Below are positions 43,734 to 54,339 of a stretch of DNA of 64,000 nt, piece after piece. The first letter of the stretch is position 1. Every line of letters begins with the position of its first letter. Source of the DNA: Symbiodinium kawagutii (Eukaryota > Sar > Dinophyceae > Suessiales > Symbiodiniaceae); contig VSDK01026204.1 of NCBI GenBank assembly GCA_009767595.1, positions 241,304 through 305,303 of the forward strand, read 5' to 3'. The notes under the pieces are model-generated. The model was not told the DNA's origin, made no database searches, and saw nothing but the letters and a program-made list of their open reading frames with translations. A program made the position numbers and the translations under genes.

Positions 43734-45352
43734 TCACTTCTGATATTGGTCATTGCTGCTGTTTATTGTGTTGCTGCTACCCCGGAAGATTGGTGGTGCC
43801 AGCGTGTACATTGTCATCCAATCATCAGTGTTGAAAGCTGGAGATACCGTCTGAAATTTATCGCTTTTCACAACGAGACGTCTTTCATCCCGAAATCGAT
43901 GTGCAGGTAGTGATACAGATCTGATGAGCAATACCCAACATTGTAACAATAACTACCTGGTCGACTCAAAAACATATTCATGCACTCGAGCAAGTAGGAA
44001 ATAGAAACCACTGAAATTCCAACCAAAAACGAAGACACAAAGCAGTCTTGGACAATCGAAGAACTTGCTTCTTGAGCTTTTGATGCTCAGCACTTCCCAG
44101 GTCATTGTCCAAGATCTCTTCTATGATCTTTGGCCCATCCCCAAGCTCCGATGCCATGAGGGTCGCCGAGTTAAGAGTGCTGAGTAGCAGATCCAATCAA
44201 GAGAGACGTGAAGCTGAATTGACGCGATTCTATTTGTTGACGTATATAAGTGCACAGTGCAGACATAATATGCAGACTAGTACAAGATCTTTGTGGGCGG
44301 ATCTTTACTTCGATCTTTATGTGACCTTGGAGTGCAATTGTGAGATCTCAGTTGCGAGAACTACGGTAGGTTGAACGCATCCAACTTGGGAGTGGCAGCA
44401 TGTTGGGCTGTCTACAGATACCTCGCGATCAGCCAGAAAGCATCTGATTTGTCTTCGGCAAGACCCTCATTTTCCAATATTTTCTAGAGGTAGGTTCTGC
44501 TTTTGTTCAATCCTTCTTCTATCATGTTGGAAGCCACATTTTGCCAGCACATTGGGTGTATATCATCCATCTGCAAACAATGATGGAAGGCCACTTCAAA
44601 ATCTGTAGTCAAAATCTGCAACCGTCCAGAATCTATCCAATAGTGTTGTTTAGGCAATTTTGGGCAGGTTTGGCTTGTTATAGTTTCGCATGTACATATA
44701 CACATTAAAACATCTTTATTTATCTAATATACATATATATATATACATGCATATGTCCATGTCTTCATAGAAATCACTTAATTGCAGTCTTGACACATTT
44801 TTTACATGCAAACACGTCCATGGGAAGTGGATGGCAAACAGCTGAGGCAATCGGGGTGCAGTGGAGTCATTAAGGTGACGACCGGAGGGATGGGAGGGGT
44901 CAATGGTTCGTGGTCATGGCCATTGGATCGAGGAGTGGCGAGCTGGGTCAAGCAGTTAACCAACCAACTTCATGGGGGATAATCACCAGTAACAATAGGG
45001 AAAACAATGGTTAATGATGGAGAACCAGGGGTACAGGGTGAACTGACCCACTGCCACTTGAGGAGCAGTTCTTGTTGGTGGTGATTATACTCTGGTTAAA
45101 CTGGTTCAACCATCTAAAGTGGTAAGCACTGGATGGGTGGTTGTGGATGGTTAGACAATAGATTACATGGACTGTAGTACCTAGTTCATATGGCTTTGGA
45201 ATGGAATTTAATGAAGATATGGGGAATTTACCAATGAAACTGTGATCCAACAATTGGTTGTTGCGTCGATTGTGATAGATGATTCTACAGCCTGATACAT
45301 CGTCGCGAGAATTATCAAGAGTCATTACTATCATGGCATTGAGATCACCCAT
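43734..45352 (-). CDS. Minus-strand multi-exon gene model, unknown product
   Basis: First exon 45352-45232 starts ATG (MGDLNAMIVMTLDNSRDDVS, GCRIIYHNRRNNQLLDHSFI) and ends G|GTAAAT. Exon 44615-44501 (TTGCAG acceptor) encodes ILTTDFEVAFHHCLQMDDIH, PMCWQNVASNMIEEGLNK. Exon 44179-44054 (CTCAG|C) encodes TLNSATLMASELGDGPKIIE, EILDNDLGSAEHQKLKKQ. Last exon 43920-43734 (ATCAG|A) encodes SVSLPAHRFRDERRLVVKSD, MYTLAPPIFRGSSN, ending NDQYQK. The last intron is phase-compatible (TT+A); the earlier two joins are not, so an exon is missing or a border is wrong. A family B element sits in the first intron. The third exon is amphipathic helix. No domain recognised. Confidence 0.42.
44944..45050. mobile_element. 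Family B inverted-repeat element, copy 3
   Basis: TGGGTCA to TGACCCA, about 107 bp, nearly identical to copy 2 in its right half. Confidence 0.85.
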
Positions 45353-45759
45353 TGACCAGTCTCCTCCCTTCTATAAGACAGGATAGCATGGCGTTGTCTC
45401 TCACTTGGATGCATCAGAAATGGATTGCGAAACCATATTCGTCACTGGTTATCAACTACTGTTGTGCAGGGTCAAGGACCTCCCCGCTGACCTTCCTAGT
45501 CCCATGAACTTCTCTTCGGTGCTGAAAGTGCCATGTTCATCCCTGGATTTCCAAGTTCAACCCCATGCTGCCCAGGGGCCGCATTCGCTATCGCGCAGCA
45601 AAGGTGCGGCCCGAAGTGGAAGCGCAGAGCCTGTTGAAGATCATCCTATTGATTAACTCGTTGGTAGTTTCAAGTATATAATGGAATAGGATTGTTATTT
45701 TCATAATAATCATTTAATCCTTCCATAAATTGTTATAATCCTTTTGTTTTCCCCAATCT

Positions 45760-45818
45760 ATGGAAGGATTGGTTGGTTGACTCATATTTTTCTGAGAGGT
45801 TGAAACCACCAACCACTT
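45760..45818. mobile_element. Family C element, right half
   Basis: GGTTGGTTGACTCATATTTT, then CTGAGAGGTTGAAACCACCA. On minus it reads LVVSTSQKNMSQ, a peptide that appears at each copy and marks the repeat rather than a gene. Confidence 0.6.
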
Positions 45819-46269
45819 GACCTTTGGCAATGGAACCCTCCCCATATCTTGTAGCCCAGGGAACCCATCTATATAGAAATGGGACATTTTCCCTCGGTAG
45901 GCGATAGTGACCAGTAGCTTGATCACGATCAGAAAGAATGGTACGGGATGACCAACAACAGCCAATTCCGGTGACCAACCAAACAAGATCTAGGGACATG
46001 TGATGCAATGAGCCAACCAAGAGAATCTAGAGGATGAGCGACAAATTCTCCATAGTATGTCGGATCAATCTTTAATCTATCCGATGAAACGTAGCTAACC
46101 CGTAGGAATTGGTAACCAAGCAGTGTATGTGAATCGCACAAGCGTCTTTTTAATACCAATACAGTCACTCAATTGTTGGCTTGATTTTGAGTCAGGCTAG
46201 ACCCGTTCCAGGTATTTGTTATTCAGAAACAGATCATTTGAAGAGTTTAGAAGATTACATTCGTAATCT

Positions 46270-46429
46270 TTACCATGTCATTCTCGGGCAATTCACTTTG
46301 CGATAGCGGAGCTTGTCTTGAAACCAATATTGAACTGCATGGTCAAATATCGTAGCAGTGCACGATATTCCGACTAAAGCAGTATGATCATGCTTCAAGT
46401 CATAAATCGCTCGCAAGGTGTCTTCTACA
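46270..46429 (-). CDS. Minus-strand terminal exon, unknown product
   Basis: AG acceptor (ACCTAG|T) on minus opens 52 codons: VEDTLRAIYDLKHDHTALVG, ISCTATIFDHAVQYWFQDKL, RYRKVNCPRMTW, then TAA. Regular helix-strand composition. With the model at 43.7-45.35 kb it forms a minus-strand island. Confidence 0.37.
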
Positions 46430-46532
46430 CTAGGTGTACGTGCGTGTAAGTCACTGTGAGTGTGCAAATCTGGTTGCTCGGTTGCACCTTTTCCGTGTGT
46501 TGTCTCTCCACTGCTGTTGTGCTGTGGCTCAG

Positions 46533-48087
46533 CATGGCTCCCAAGTTTGGAGGCCAAGGCCAAGGCCAAGGTGGACGTCCACGCCCAAGCCAAAGCGAAG
46601 AACATCAAGGTCCACTTGGCTCAAAATCGGTTCCACTGGCGGTGTTTCCCAGTCAGTAATCTTGACCTCATGGAGAAACTGAGATAATCAGGCATGGCAC
46701 GGATACTGCATTCAGAAGAAGATGGCGAGCTTTTGATTGTGAATTATATTTTACTGTGGGATATGCACCTGTTGGATGCACTGAATCCTGCATGGACAAT
46801 TGAATCTACTTGGTGGATGCCAGGCGTGATTGAACATGATGCGCCAACTGGAATATTATGAGATCGAGCTAGCTGCAAGTGAGCAGTGTCAAACAGCACT
46901 CATTGCTGGGTTTTGATCAAGACCATGCATTGTGATCAAGGTACTCTTTGGGCCGGCCAACCAGTGCCATGCCGGACACCGGGGTCTTCCCAGTGGGATG
47001 ATGGACATGATCAATTCTTGGTAACTCGATCCCTTAACGTAGAGAGCAGCTCGAAGCAAAGTAATTAAGGACATCGGGTGGCATGTCTGTTGTGGCCGCT
47101 ACTGGCCATCGTTTTTGCTCCAGCAAAATGGTCAGTTCTGCCAGTTGGATTTGCCTGTTGGACATGGGACTACAGTTCACCCACCATACCCTAGGCCTTC
47201 CAAAGAAAGGATGGCCTTCCCACGGGAAAAAGTGGATCACTACTAGGACATACAAAGACAATATCATCTGTGGATATCTGTGGCCTCAAGGAGTTGCCTA
47301 GCCACTGCATCCCACTGCACTTTTTGATACTGAGTCTTTGGATGCCAACATGGTCACGAAGGTTCGAAGGCTTTTCCAACCAAAAATATGGGTGTTTCTC
47401 AAGATAGGGTAACCCCAAAATCATCCTTTGTTAATCATTACCAGTAATAAGCCGTCCATTTTGGGGTTCCTTATTTTCAGAAACTCCCATAACTGTCAAA
47501 CAACTGCTTGTGATCATCCTGCTTGTTTTTTGCGGTCCTTGCACATGTTTGGATCTTGATAAAAAAGAGACAGTTTGAGTTATGACAAGATTCGACCCAT
47601 AGAAGGCCCTGAGTGTAGACCTTGTTCTGTGCGGCAAGTGACATGAGATGTATATCAAAATCTAAAGCCTCCTAGGCCCCTCGTCAGTGTCACGTATGGG
47701 ATTGCCCATATGTGGAGGTACGCTTGAACCAGCAAAAAATGATCATGTTTGGTTGGTGAACCAATGGGTTTAGGAGCGTGCCAGTAATGGACCCTCAATG
47801 GCACAACCCCAACCATGTGTTGATATTCTTTTCAGCGTACCACTTTTGACCTTGTTTCGATATATGTTCAGAGCCAGGACCATGAACACAGAAAACAAGC
47901 CTATGATCAAAGGGCTAGGTGTTTGAACGGATTGTGTGACGGCCTAAGTGCTCGCCCCCAAAAAATAGCATAGCCTGACACATCTTGTGATGGCTTTCCA
48001 GAGGCAAAAAGAGGACGAAAGAAAACGGCTGTAAAAGCAAAAGCCAAAGCCAAGAGCGCCCCCGGAAAGTTCTTGAAGGCTGGGTAG
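46533..48087 (+). CDS. Lys/Ala-rich basic protein, internal and terminal exons
   Basis: Exon 46533-46609 (GGCTCAG|CA ... AAG|GTCCAC) encodes WLPSLEAKAKAKVDVHAQAK, AKNIK. Terminal exon 48002-48087 (TTTCCAG|AG) encodes AKRGRKKTAVKAKAKAKSAP, GKFLKAG and TAG. Shared KAKAKAK runs suggest one gene, though an exon between them is needed to fix the phase. GRKK with Lys/Ala runs is typical of nucleic-acid-binding tails; dinoflagellate chromatin carries several unusual basic proteins, but nothing here identifies one. A competing frame in the first exon (GGQGQGQGGRPRPSQ) has weaker borders. Confidence 0.38.
47390..47489. mobile_element. Family A inverted-repeat element
   Basis: TATGGGTGTTTCTCAAGATA at the left, TTATTTTCAGAAACTCCCAT at the right, flanked by TA. 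Confidence 0.85.
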
Positions 48088-48792
48088 CAAGGGCCTTCGT
48101 GGCGGTCGCATTTGGTTGCCTGGTTGCTTTTACTGGGGCCATAAATGTGCCCTGAGCAATGGTTAAACTGCAGCTGTTGCTGGGGTCATTGTCAGGCCAT
48201 GGTTGGTGCACAGTGAACCAATTTTGCGGATTCAGTCGGTATACCTCCTAACTGCATATTGACCATAGCTGATAAGACATTGTATTTGGATGTATTTGGT
48301 TGGTTGATGTAGGTTGTGCATATAGATTATGCAGCATTATACCTACTGTAGCTCTTGATCTGCTGGGGTCATGACATGGGTTTTACGTCTTTTGCCGAGC
48401 ATGTTTAAGACGAGTCTTCATAAATTGTATATCTCCGAGCTTGACGATTTCCCATGTTTGATTTCAAGTTTGGATGGTTGGGGATGCGGCAATTTGTTAT
48501 CATGCAAACATATAGTTTTTCCTTGACCGTTGACGGAATGGTCAGTTCCATTCTTATCTTTTTCATGGTCCACTTGTTGCTATTGTCCGCTGGGATGGTC
48601 CCCAACCCCATGGTCGCTTTAGCTGCCTATATTCCGTAATGTATGGAAATTGATGGGGATACCAAACAATACTCACCCTGGTCTACTACAGAAATCATCC
48701 ATTGAAGTGCACCTTGAGTTTTGGGAAACAAGTACCTTGACGATTTTGTTGAAAAATAAGTCCTTGATTTGCCAAAAGGCTTGCTGACTCAG

Positions 48793-48873
48793 GCACCCAG
48801 AAAGGCAGCTGCTTTTGCCAAAGGTCGTGCCAAAGCTGTCAAGAAGGCAGTCGGATCCGGTCGTTTCGTGTGA
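48793..48873 (+). CDS. Candidate terminal exon, basic C-terminus
   Basis: AG acceptor (GACTCAG) opens 26 codons, APRKAAAFAKGRAKAVKKAV, GSGRFV, then TGA. It resembles the Lys/Ala-rich exon at 48002 in character. A hydrophobic frame at 48454-48639 (LIFFMVHLLLLSAGMVPNP) lies just upstream and may be another exon. Confidence 0.37.
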   Translation, partial: APRKAAAFAKGRAKAVKKAVGSGRFV

Positions 48874-49204
48874 GGGTGGCAGCTGGGCGCATTACTGGTG
48901 ACTACTGAATGGTATGGGGGGTACATTGGTGTCGTGTTTGATGCGACACACTGCAAGTAGGGGTTGCCCTCTGTGGGAATGGGGTTGTGCCAAAACCCCA
49001 GGTTGATGATGGGAAGGAGAGCCACGAATCCACAGAATGCACAGCATCATGGTCGCTCGGACCATCTCGGGATACCTCGCCGTTTCTGTTGTGCATCCGC
49101 CGTACCAAAGTTGATGGCGTGCTGGATCTAAAAACAGGTTGGTCTTGAGTGGTTAGCAGGTGCCACCGATTTAAAAGACATGTAACCCTATATGAGCATA
49201 TATG

Positions 49205-49239
<35 letters not shown>

Positions 49240-49354
49240 TACCCCCCCCCCAAAACCTATGTTTCTGTCATTTTTGCTGGTATTTGCGATGTTTCGTGCT
49301 TTTTTTTGGAGGCCTTTTTTGACCTTGGTTTTTTGGGCTTTTGAGGTACCATAT

Positions 49355-49386
<32 letters not shown>

Positions 49387-49511
49387 GTCTGTTGTGCAGG
49401 TAGGTTACACAACTTGTTTGTCTAGAGTCTAGAATTTCTAAATTCCAGCATGTTGAATGACTTTGGAAGGAATGCATTCAATGCATTCAGAATGCATTCT
49501 TGATCATGATC

Positions 49512-49827
49512 AAAACCAAGAACCAAGAACCAAGATTCCCACAAGACTCCTGGCTAAAATCTTGGTTTCATACAGTGTTCTGGCAAATTCCAAGAACCAA
49601 GATGTTCCACAAGACTTCTGTGCAAATGTTGGTTCTTGGTTCTTGGTTTTGGGGAAGAATGCATTCTGAATGCATTCTTTGTGAATGCAAATGCCATTCC
49701 CACAAGACTCCTGGCTAAAATCTTGGTTTCATACAGTGTTCTGGCAAATTCCAAGAACCAAGATGTTCCACAAGACTTCTGTGCAAACGTTGGTTCTTGG
49801 TTCTTGGTTTTGGGAAGGAATGCATTC
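49512..49827. repeat. Tandem duplication with internal hairpin
   Basis: The segment CCCACAAGACTCCTGGCTAA ... GAATGCATTC occurs at about 49536-49665 and again at 49695-49827. In the first copy, AAAACCAAGAACCAAGAACC (49512 on) pairs perfectly over 22 bp with TTGGTTCTTGGTTCTTGG (49629-49650). Confidence 0.85.
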
Positions 49828-50341
49828 CCTGGCATTCTAAGTACATTTGTGTCAGTCACCAGCCTGGTCTTCAATCTATCATTTGCTAAGATTGTCCAAG
49901 CATCATTCCAGTGAATTATCACTAAGTACGAGGAAAAATCAAGTTCTGAAACCTGAACCCTAAAGCCTAAATGATTTTCCTGCTGTGTAAATAAGTTAGG
50001 CATAATTCAACAAAGCATATATGTATGGTAAAGGTAGGGCATGAATTAATAGAGCACTAGCAAATACACCATCTATTTGAATTTACCCTATGTGACTATT
50101 TCTATTCCAGATTCAAGCATGTCTCATTTAGTCATGCTCTATTCAGTTATGCCTTGCCTGCCCATGATCCAACATATTGTATTCAATTTTGCCTAATGCC
50201 TCACATGTGCTCTATTTTCTCATAGTTGCTATTACTATTTGATTTTACTATATTCAATCTTGCATTGGATCATGATTTTTGTCTCCAAGTGGGATATTGA
50301 ATGATAGTATATTCAATTATGCTCTAGTATGGCACCATGAA

Positions 50342-50426
50342 NNNNNNNNNNNNNNNNNNNNNNNNNNNNNNNNNNNNNNNNNNNNNNNNNNNNNNNNNNN
50401 NNNNNNNNNNNNNNNNNNNNNNNNNN
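50342..50426. other. Assembly gap (85 N)
   Basis: Run of undetermined bases close to the centre of the inner inverted arms. The midpoint of those arms is about 50443. Confidence 0.99.
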
Positions 50427-50960
50427 CAGGTCAAATACAGCGCAATCTATTGAACTGAAATTTGTGTATTTTATTGTCTTCCAGTATGGCACCACCAAGC
50501 TATGATTAAAAAGGTTTTTATGAACACAAATGGGGTAAATATAAGGCATAATTAGATAAAACATATTTAAAAATAGGTCATTATTTATCAAACTCTGATT
50601 ATTGAGAAATAATCAAACAGGGCACGAGCAGGCTATAATGTGATAAGGCATAGTCAAATAGGTTAAATATAGGGCTGCAAATTTGAATAGACCATGAATG
50701 AATAGACAACAATTAAATAGAACAGAATTGAGTAGGCCATAATTAAACAAGCCAAATTCAAACAGATTAAATAGGCCACACTCAAATAATACACAAAGAT
50801 AACACTATGGAATGACACAAGTTTATCTAGTGCTCTATTAATTCATGCCCTACCTTTACCATACATTTTTGCTTTGTTTAATTATGCCTAAATTATTTAC
50901 ACAACAGGAAAATCATTTAGGCTTTAGGGTTCAGGTTTCAGAACTTGATTTTTCCCTGTA

Positions 50961-51016
50961 CTTAGGGCATTTGCATTCACAAAGAATGCATTCTTTGTGA
51001 ATGCAAATGCCCTAAG
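50961..51016. repeat. Perfect 56-bp palindrome
   Basis: CTTAGGGCATTTGCATTCAC plus AAAGAATG is followed with no spacer by its exact complement, ending TGCCCTAAG. One half also occurs at 49669-49697. Confidence 0.95.
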
Positions 51017-51340
51017 CACACCAGGACTCAGAAACATAGGTTTTTGGGGGGGGGCTAGCATATATATGTATATGTATGTATGTGCATAGTTACTTTCTAT
51101 CTTCCTTACTATTGTTGCTAAAGATTCGGTATTGTTATTCTCTGAGTAGCATGTCTTGGTCATCCATCCTGTATTTTGCTTGGTTATCCTATAATTGTTT
51201 GTTATTCTACTCTACTATTCATCAAAAGGGTAATGGCTGGCAGATCCATATTAGATTCAACTAAGCAGTTTCAAAGCTGGTGATTTATCATCAAACATAG
51301 GAGGGGGGGGGTCATCCATTCTCCAGTTGCTACCAATATG

Positions 51341-51439
51341 GCGGTTTCTCAAGTCACCCAGGTATCATCCAGTTTATCAACCATTTACAGTAACAAGCCA
51401 ACCATTACTTTGGGGTTCCCCATGGCTTGAGAAGCACCC
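51341..51439. mobile_element. Family A element, diverged
   Basis: GGCGGTTTCTCAAG at the left, GGCTTGAGAAGCACCCA at the right, interior AAGCCAACCATTACTTTGGG. Confidence 0.7.
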
Positions 51440-51657
51440 ACGTATTAACAAATGTGATGTTGGTTGAATGTCATTAGCTACCATTTGGTCATGAGCAAAT
51501 GGATCTAACCTGATACTGGATCTGCCTCCAAACGGCGCCAAGCGCTACCGTGAGGCGGCTCAGGACTCAATCCCGCTGAATGCACACGCGGAGGCTGCTG
51601 CAAGAGATGGTGAAAACGTGCTTGTGGTTTGTTGATGGTGGATGATGATGGTCCTGG

Positions 51658-52056
51658 TTGTGGTTTGTTGATGGTGGTTTGGAAAAGGCCACAAACATCG
51701 ACGAAGACGGACAAGTTGCTGAAACAAGGAATGTGGTAAGCAGCAACTCGGGGTATAGTTGTACAGACAAACCGACCAAAGAGGAGGGATGGCTAAGCAT
51801 CCAAACTCAAGATCATTGTGGACACCCCCCATGTGAAATTTCAAGCGAAATGTTAGGAAGTGGGTCAAAGCCACACCCAATATTGGCAGCGAACATCCCC
51901 GCTGATTGGCCATTCAATGCATTTCTGAACTTTGACCAGCAATCAGACCGATTGCATTACTCGACTTGTGCCAAACTGATTCATTCATGGTCGTTTGAAA
52001 CGTCCAATGATGCGACTGTCAATTACGAGTCAATTATGGTCAATTGTGGTTCATAG
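51658..52056 (+). CDS. Open frame of 132 codons, doubtful
   Basis: Contains KATNIDEDGQVAETRNVVS and AKLIHSWSFETSNDATVNY. Protein-like in parts, but the start lies in a GGTTGTGGTTTGTTGATGG direct repeat and no splice borders were found. Confidence 0.2.
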   Translation: MWFVDGGLEKATNIDEDGQVAETRNVVSSNSGYSCTDKPTKEEGWLSIQTQDHCGHPPCEISSEMLGSGSKPHPILAANIPADWPFNAFLNFDQQSDRLHYSTCAKLIHSWSFETSNDATVNYESIMVNCGS

Positions 52057-52188
52057 GCCATTAGTATGCAAGAGTTAGCTCTCAGCCATAGGTTCACTAC
52101 GGTTCACTATTGATCCATCAAAGCTTGATAGGCATTCAATTGCCAACTTTTCAAGCATCAAACTCTTGGAAGGAAGCAGTGTCGCCAG

Positions 52189-52392
52189 GTGGATGCAGTT
52201 GATCCACAGGAGTCCACGGGGTCAACGCGTCGCATGCGCATGGTCTTGGCGGGCCATGACGCCTTGAAGACCACCATCTGCAGGGCAGCTGAGTCGGAAA
52301 GCTCAGCTGGAAAAGCCATCCTGGAGACCCAGCAATCTTGTAACGATGGGAAATCAAGGATGGCTTGGTGCAACACCACGTGGTCCTGTTGA
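52189..52392 (+). CDS. Candidate terminal exon, unknown product
   Basis: AG acceptor (GTCGCCAG) opens VDAVDPQESTGSTRRMRMVL, AGHDALKTTICRAAESESSA, GKAILETQQSCNDG and continues to TGA 52390. Third positions are mostly G/C. A second frame (KLLEGSSVARWMQLIHRSP) overlaps the first 70 bp only. Confidence 0.4.
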   Translation: MDAVDPQESTGSTRRMRMVLAGHDALKTTICRAAESESSAGKAILETQQSCNDGKSRMAWCNTTWSC

Positions 52393-52555
52393 ATTAATTG
52401 TGGATACCATTGTCCTCAATTAGCAATTGACCTTCAGGAAAAATCGTATCTGAGAGTAGAGACTCACTTCAACGGTCACCTGCAACGAATCGAATTCAGA
52501 CAGGGAAACCCAAGTGGAGGGCTGATCCAACTTTTCATGAACCTGCTTGACAGGT

Positions 52556-52622
52556 TGATGGTTCAGTGGTTGGTAGGTAGGTTGGTAGGTAGGTTGGTTG
52601 GTATTTAGGTTGGTTGGTAGGT
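52556..52622. repeat. GGTAGGTTGGT repeat
   Basis: Short tandem array of GGTTGGTAGGTA variants. Confidence 0.9.
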
Positions 52623-53509
52623 CTTCCAGAATAATGATTAATTGACTATGATTAATTAGCAATCTTTAGGAGAAGATGTTTCTCAAAACCTGGGAAGCAC
52701 TGGTCGGTTGTTGGCTTCATGTTTCACGCTCAAATCGATGCTTCAGGGTGCCAGCTCTTCGCGTTCTCCCAAGACCTGGTCAGGCGACGGCTAGGAATGA
52801 TGGAGGATGGTTCCATCGACATCGACCCACTGAATACCTGTGAAGGCGACAATCGTGTGAACACTATGGACATCTACGGACCATCTCCTTAAGCTGGTTA
52901 TCCATCACCATGTGTAAACCAACGAAGGGCTATCACCATGTGTGAACTGTGAATCGTGTGGATGTACAATGATGTAAACCAACGAAGGGATATAGGCAAA
53001 GTGATCCGCAGAAAAGGCAGTGTTGTCCATCCTGAAACACTTATATTCTCATGATCATTGCAGTTTCCCAAGATTCTAGACTGTTTTTTTCGCTCTTTCT
53101 TTTGGCGAGATGGTGTCATGAGGGCCAACCCATTGGTATTCATTTGATGAGGCATGATGAGGATTATCATTTTCCAGCTGGTTCCCTACGTATATCCAAC
53201 ATGTAACGCAACAGACAGTGGCAACGCGACGCAAGAAGAGCTGCCAAAGGACTTTGTTTCGCAGCTAAACAAGAGTCCTTTGTCTTGAGGATCATTTTGT
53301 TTCGCAACCTCTTGCTGTGTTTTGTCTCCTTAAAAATTTGGATCAATCCTGACCCCCCAGTAGAATTACAACAGTATAGAATCTGACACAACCAGCGGCC
53401 ATACACAAGAGGAGACTAAACTACAGCGCAGAGCGATACATTGTCACGGACTGTATGCTACATTACCTTGCATGGGCTGCACTGGATTGTTACACATTAC
53501 TTTTGAGAT

Positions 53510-53610
53510 GGGTGTTTCTCGAAATACGTCCCCCCCAAATCATCCATTTAATAATCAATTACATGAGGAAACCAACCATTCTTAGGGTCCCCTATTTTGA
53601 GAAACCACTA
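53510..53610. mobile_element. Family A inverted-repeat element
   Basis: ATGGGTGTTTCTCGAAATAC at the left, CCCTATTTTGAGAAACCACT at the right. Lies about 65 bp before the exon at 53676. Confidence 0.85.
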
Positions 53611-53675
53611 TGCACACACACTATATGTATACATATATATATATACCTGTATATATACAATGTATGTGTATGCAG

Positions 53676-53778
53676 CACGCTGGCAAAGATAGATGCGCTG
53701 GTGACCATCGTGGAAGTTTCTACTGGTGCTGTGCACAGGCACCTGCGACGGCTGGAGGTGGGGAGCTGCCCCGGGCAA
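53676..53778 (+). CDS. Exon, unknown product
   Basis: AG acceptor (GTATGCAG|C) and CAA|GTAAAT donor enclose 34 codons: TLAKIDALVTIVEVSTGAVH, RHLRRLEVGSCPGQ. An earlier donor (GAG|GTGGGG) or a GC donor (GG|GCAAGT) could shorten it. Strong codon bias and good borders. Confidence 0.45.
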
Positions 53779-53970
53779 GTAAATTGCTCGTGGGACGACA
53801 AGTGAGATACCAGTCCGTTGGAAAATATTTGGTAAGTCATATCGGGGAGCAATATTGGGTACCAAGAGGAGTATGAATAGCTACCCAGTATTTTGCTGAC
53901 CATAACTGACCCCATCAAATAGCCAACCATCATAAGTTGTACACTTTGCCAACCGTGATTTCTGTCTCAG

Positions 53971-54131
53971 CCTGGATGGGAGGTTCAGACAGCGAAGAAG
54001 ACGTGCCCTTGTGCAAACTTTCTGAGAACGCTCCACTCTCGACCCTCTTGCTGGGTGCCGAGTGTTGCAAGAGGAAGCTCCAAACAGAGATGGATTTCAT
54101 CTTAGTTCCTCTACCGTTAAGCAGATTTTGA
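53971..54131 (+). CDS. Candidate exon, frame uncertain
   Basis: Pyrimidine-rich acceptor (TTTCTGTCTCAG). The frame with better codon bias reads WMGGSDSEEDVPLCKLSENA, PLSTLLLGAECCKRKLQ. The phase-0 frame that would join the exon at 53676 reads PGWEVQTAKKTCPCANFL and stops at TAG. Confidence 0.33.
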
Positions 54132-54339
54132 TTGGCATCAAATTTCGGATCAAACTGTCAAAAATCGTCACAGAGTCGCCACTGCACTGCTAGGTTGGTT
54201 TGTATTATGAGGGCTTGGGAAGATGACTTACCTGCTGGGCACGTCTGGCTCGTCATTCTGCCATTGCCATCACGACGGGGATATACTGGGAGAATGATAT
54301 ATGACGTAGTGATGAAGACATGTACTGATCACATTTGAT

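Larger units (their letters stand above)
49210..51070. mobile_element. Foldback-type element, long imperfect inverted repeat
   Basis: Outer ends: left CCCCCCAAAACCTATGTTTC (from about 49240) and right GAAACATAGGTTTTTGGGGG (to about 51055), each beside TA repeats. Inner arms: 49925-50062 and 50825-50960 are inverted copies about 93% alike over some 137 bp. Between them, left-side motifs of the form TATTCAATTATGCC occur, and right-side motifs read GGCATAATTAAA, its complement, so the symmetry continues as degenerate subrepeats. The left arm has an extra duplicated segment. No coding frame survives. Resembles foldback elements with long, subrepeated arms; no transposase is present, so it would be non-autonomous. 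Confidence 0.7.

Noticed and set aside
47915-48211. 98-codon minus frame with a hydrophobic run
   Set aside because: It is the complement of the Lys/Ala-rich plus exon at 48002, which has a better acceptor, stop and codon use.
49202-49477. Frames with Tyr/Ile runs and AFFWRPF-like text
   Set aside because: TA repeat and T-runs inside the foldback element end.
50313-50591. 92-codon minus frame
   Set aside because: It runs through the N gap and foldback subrepeats.
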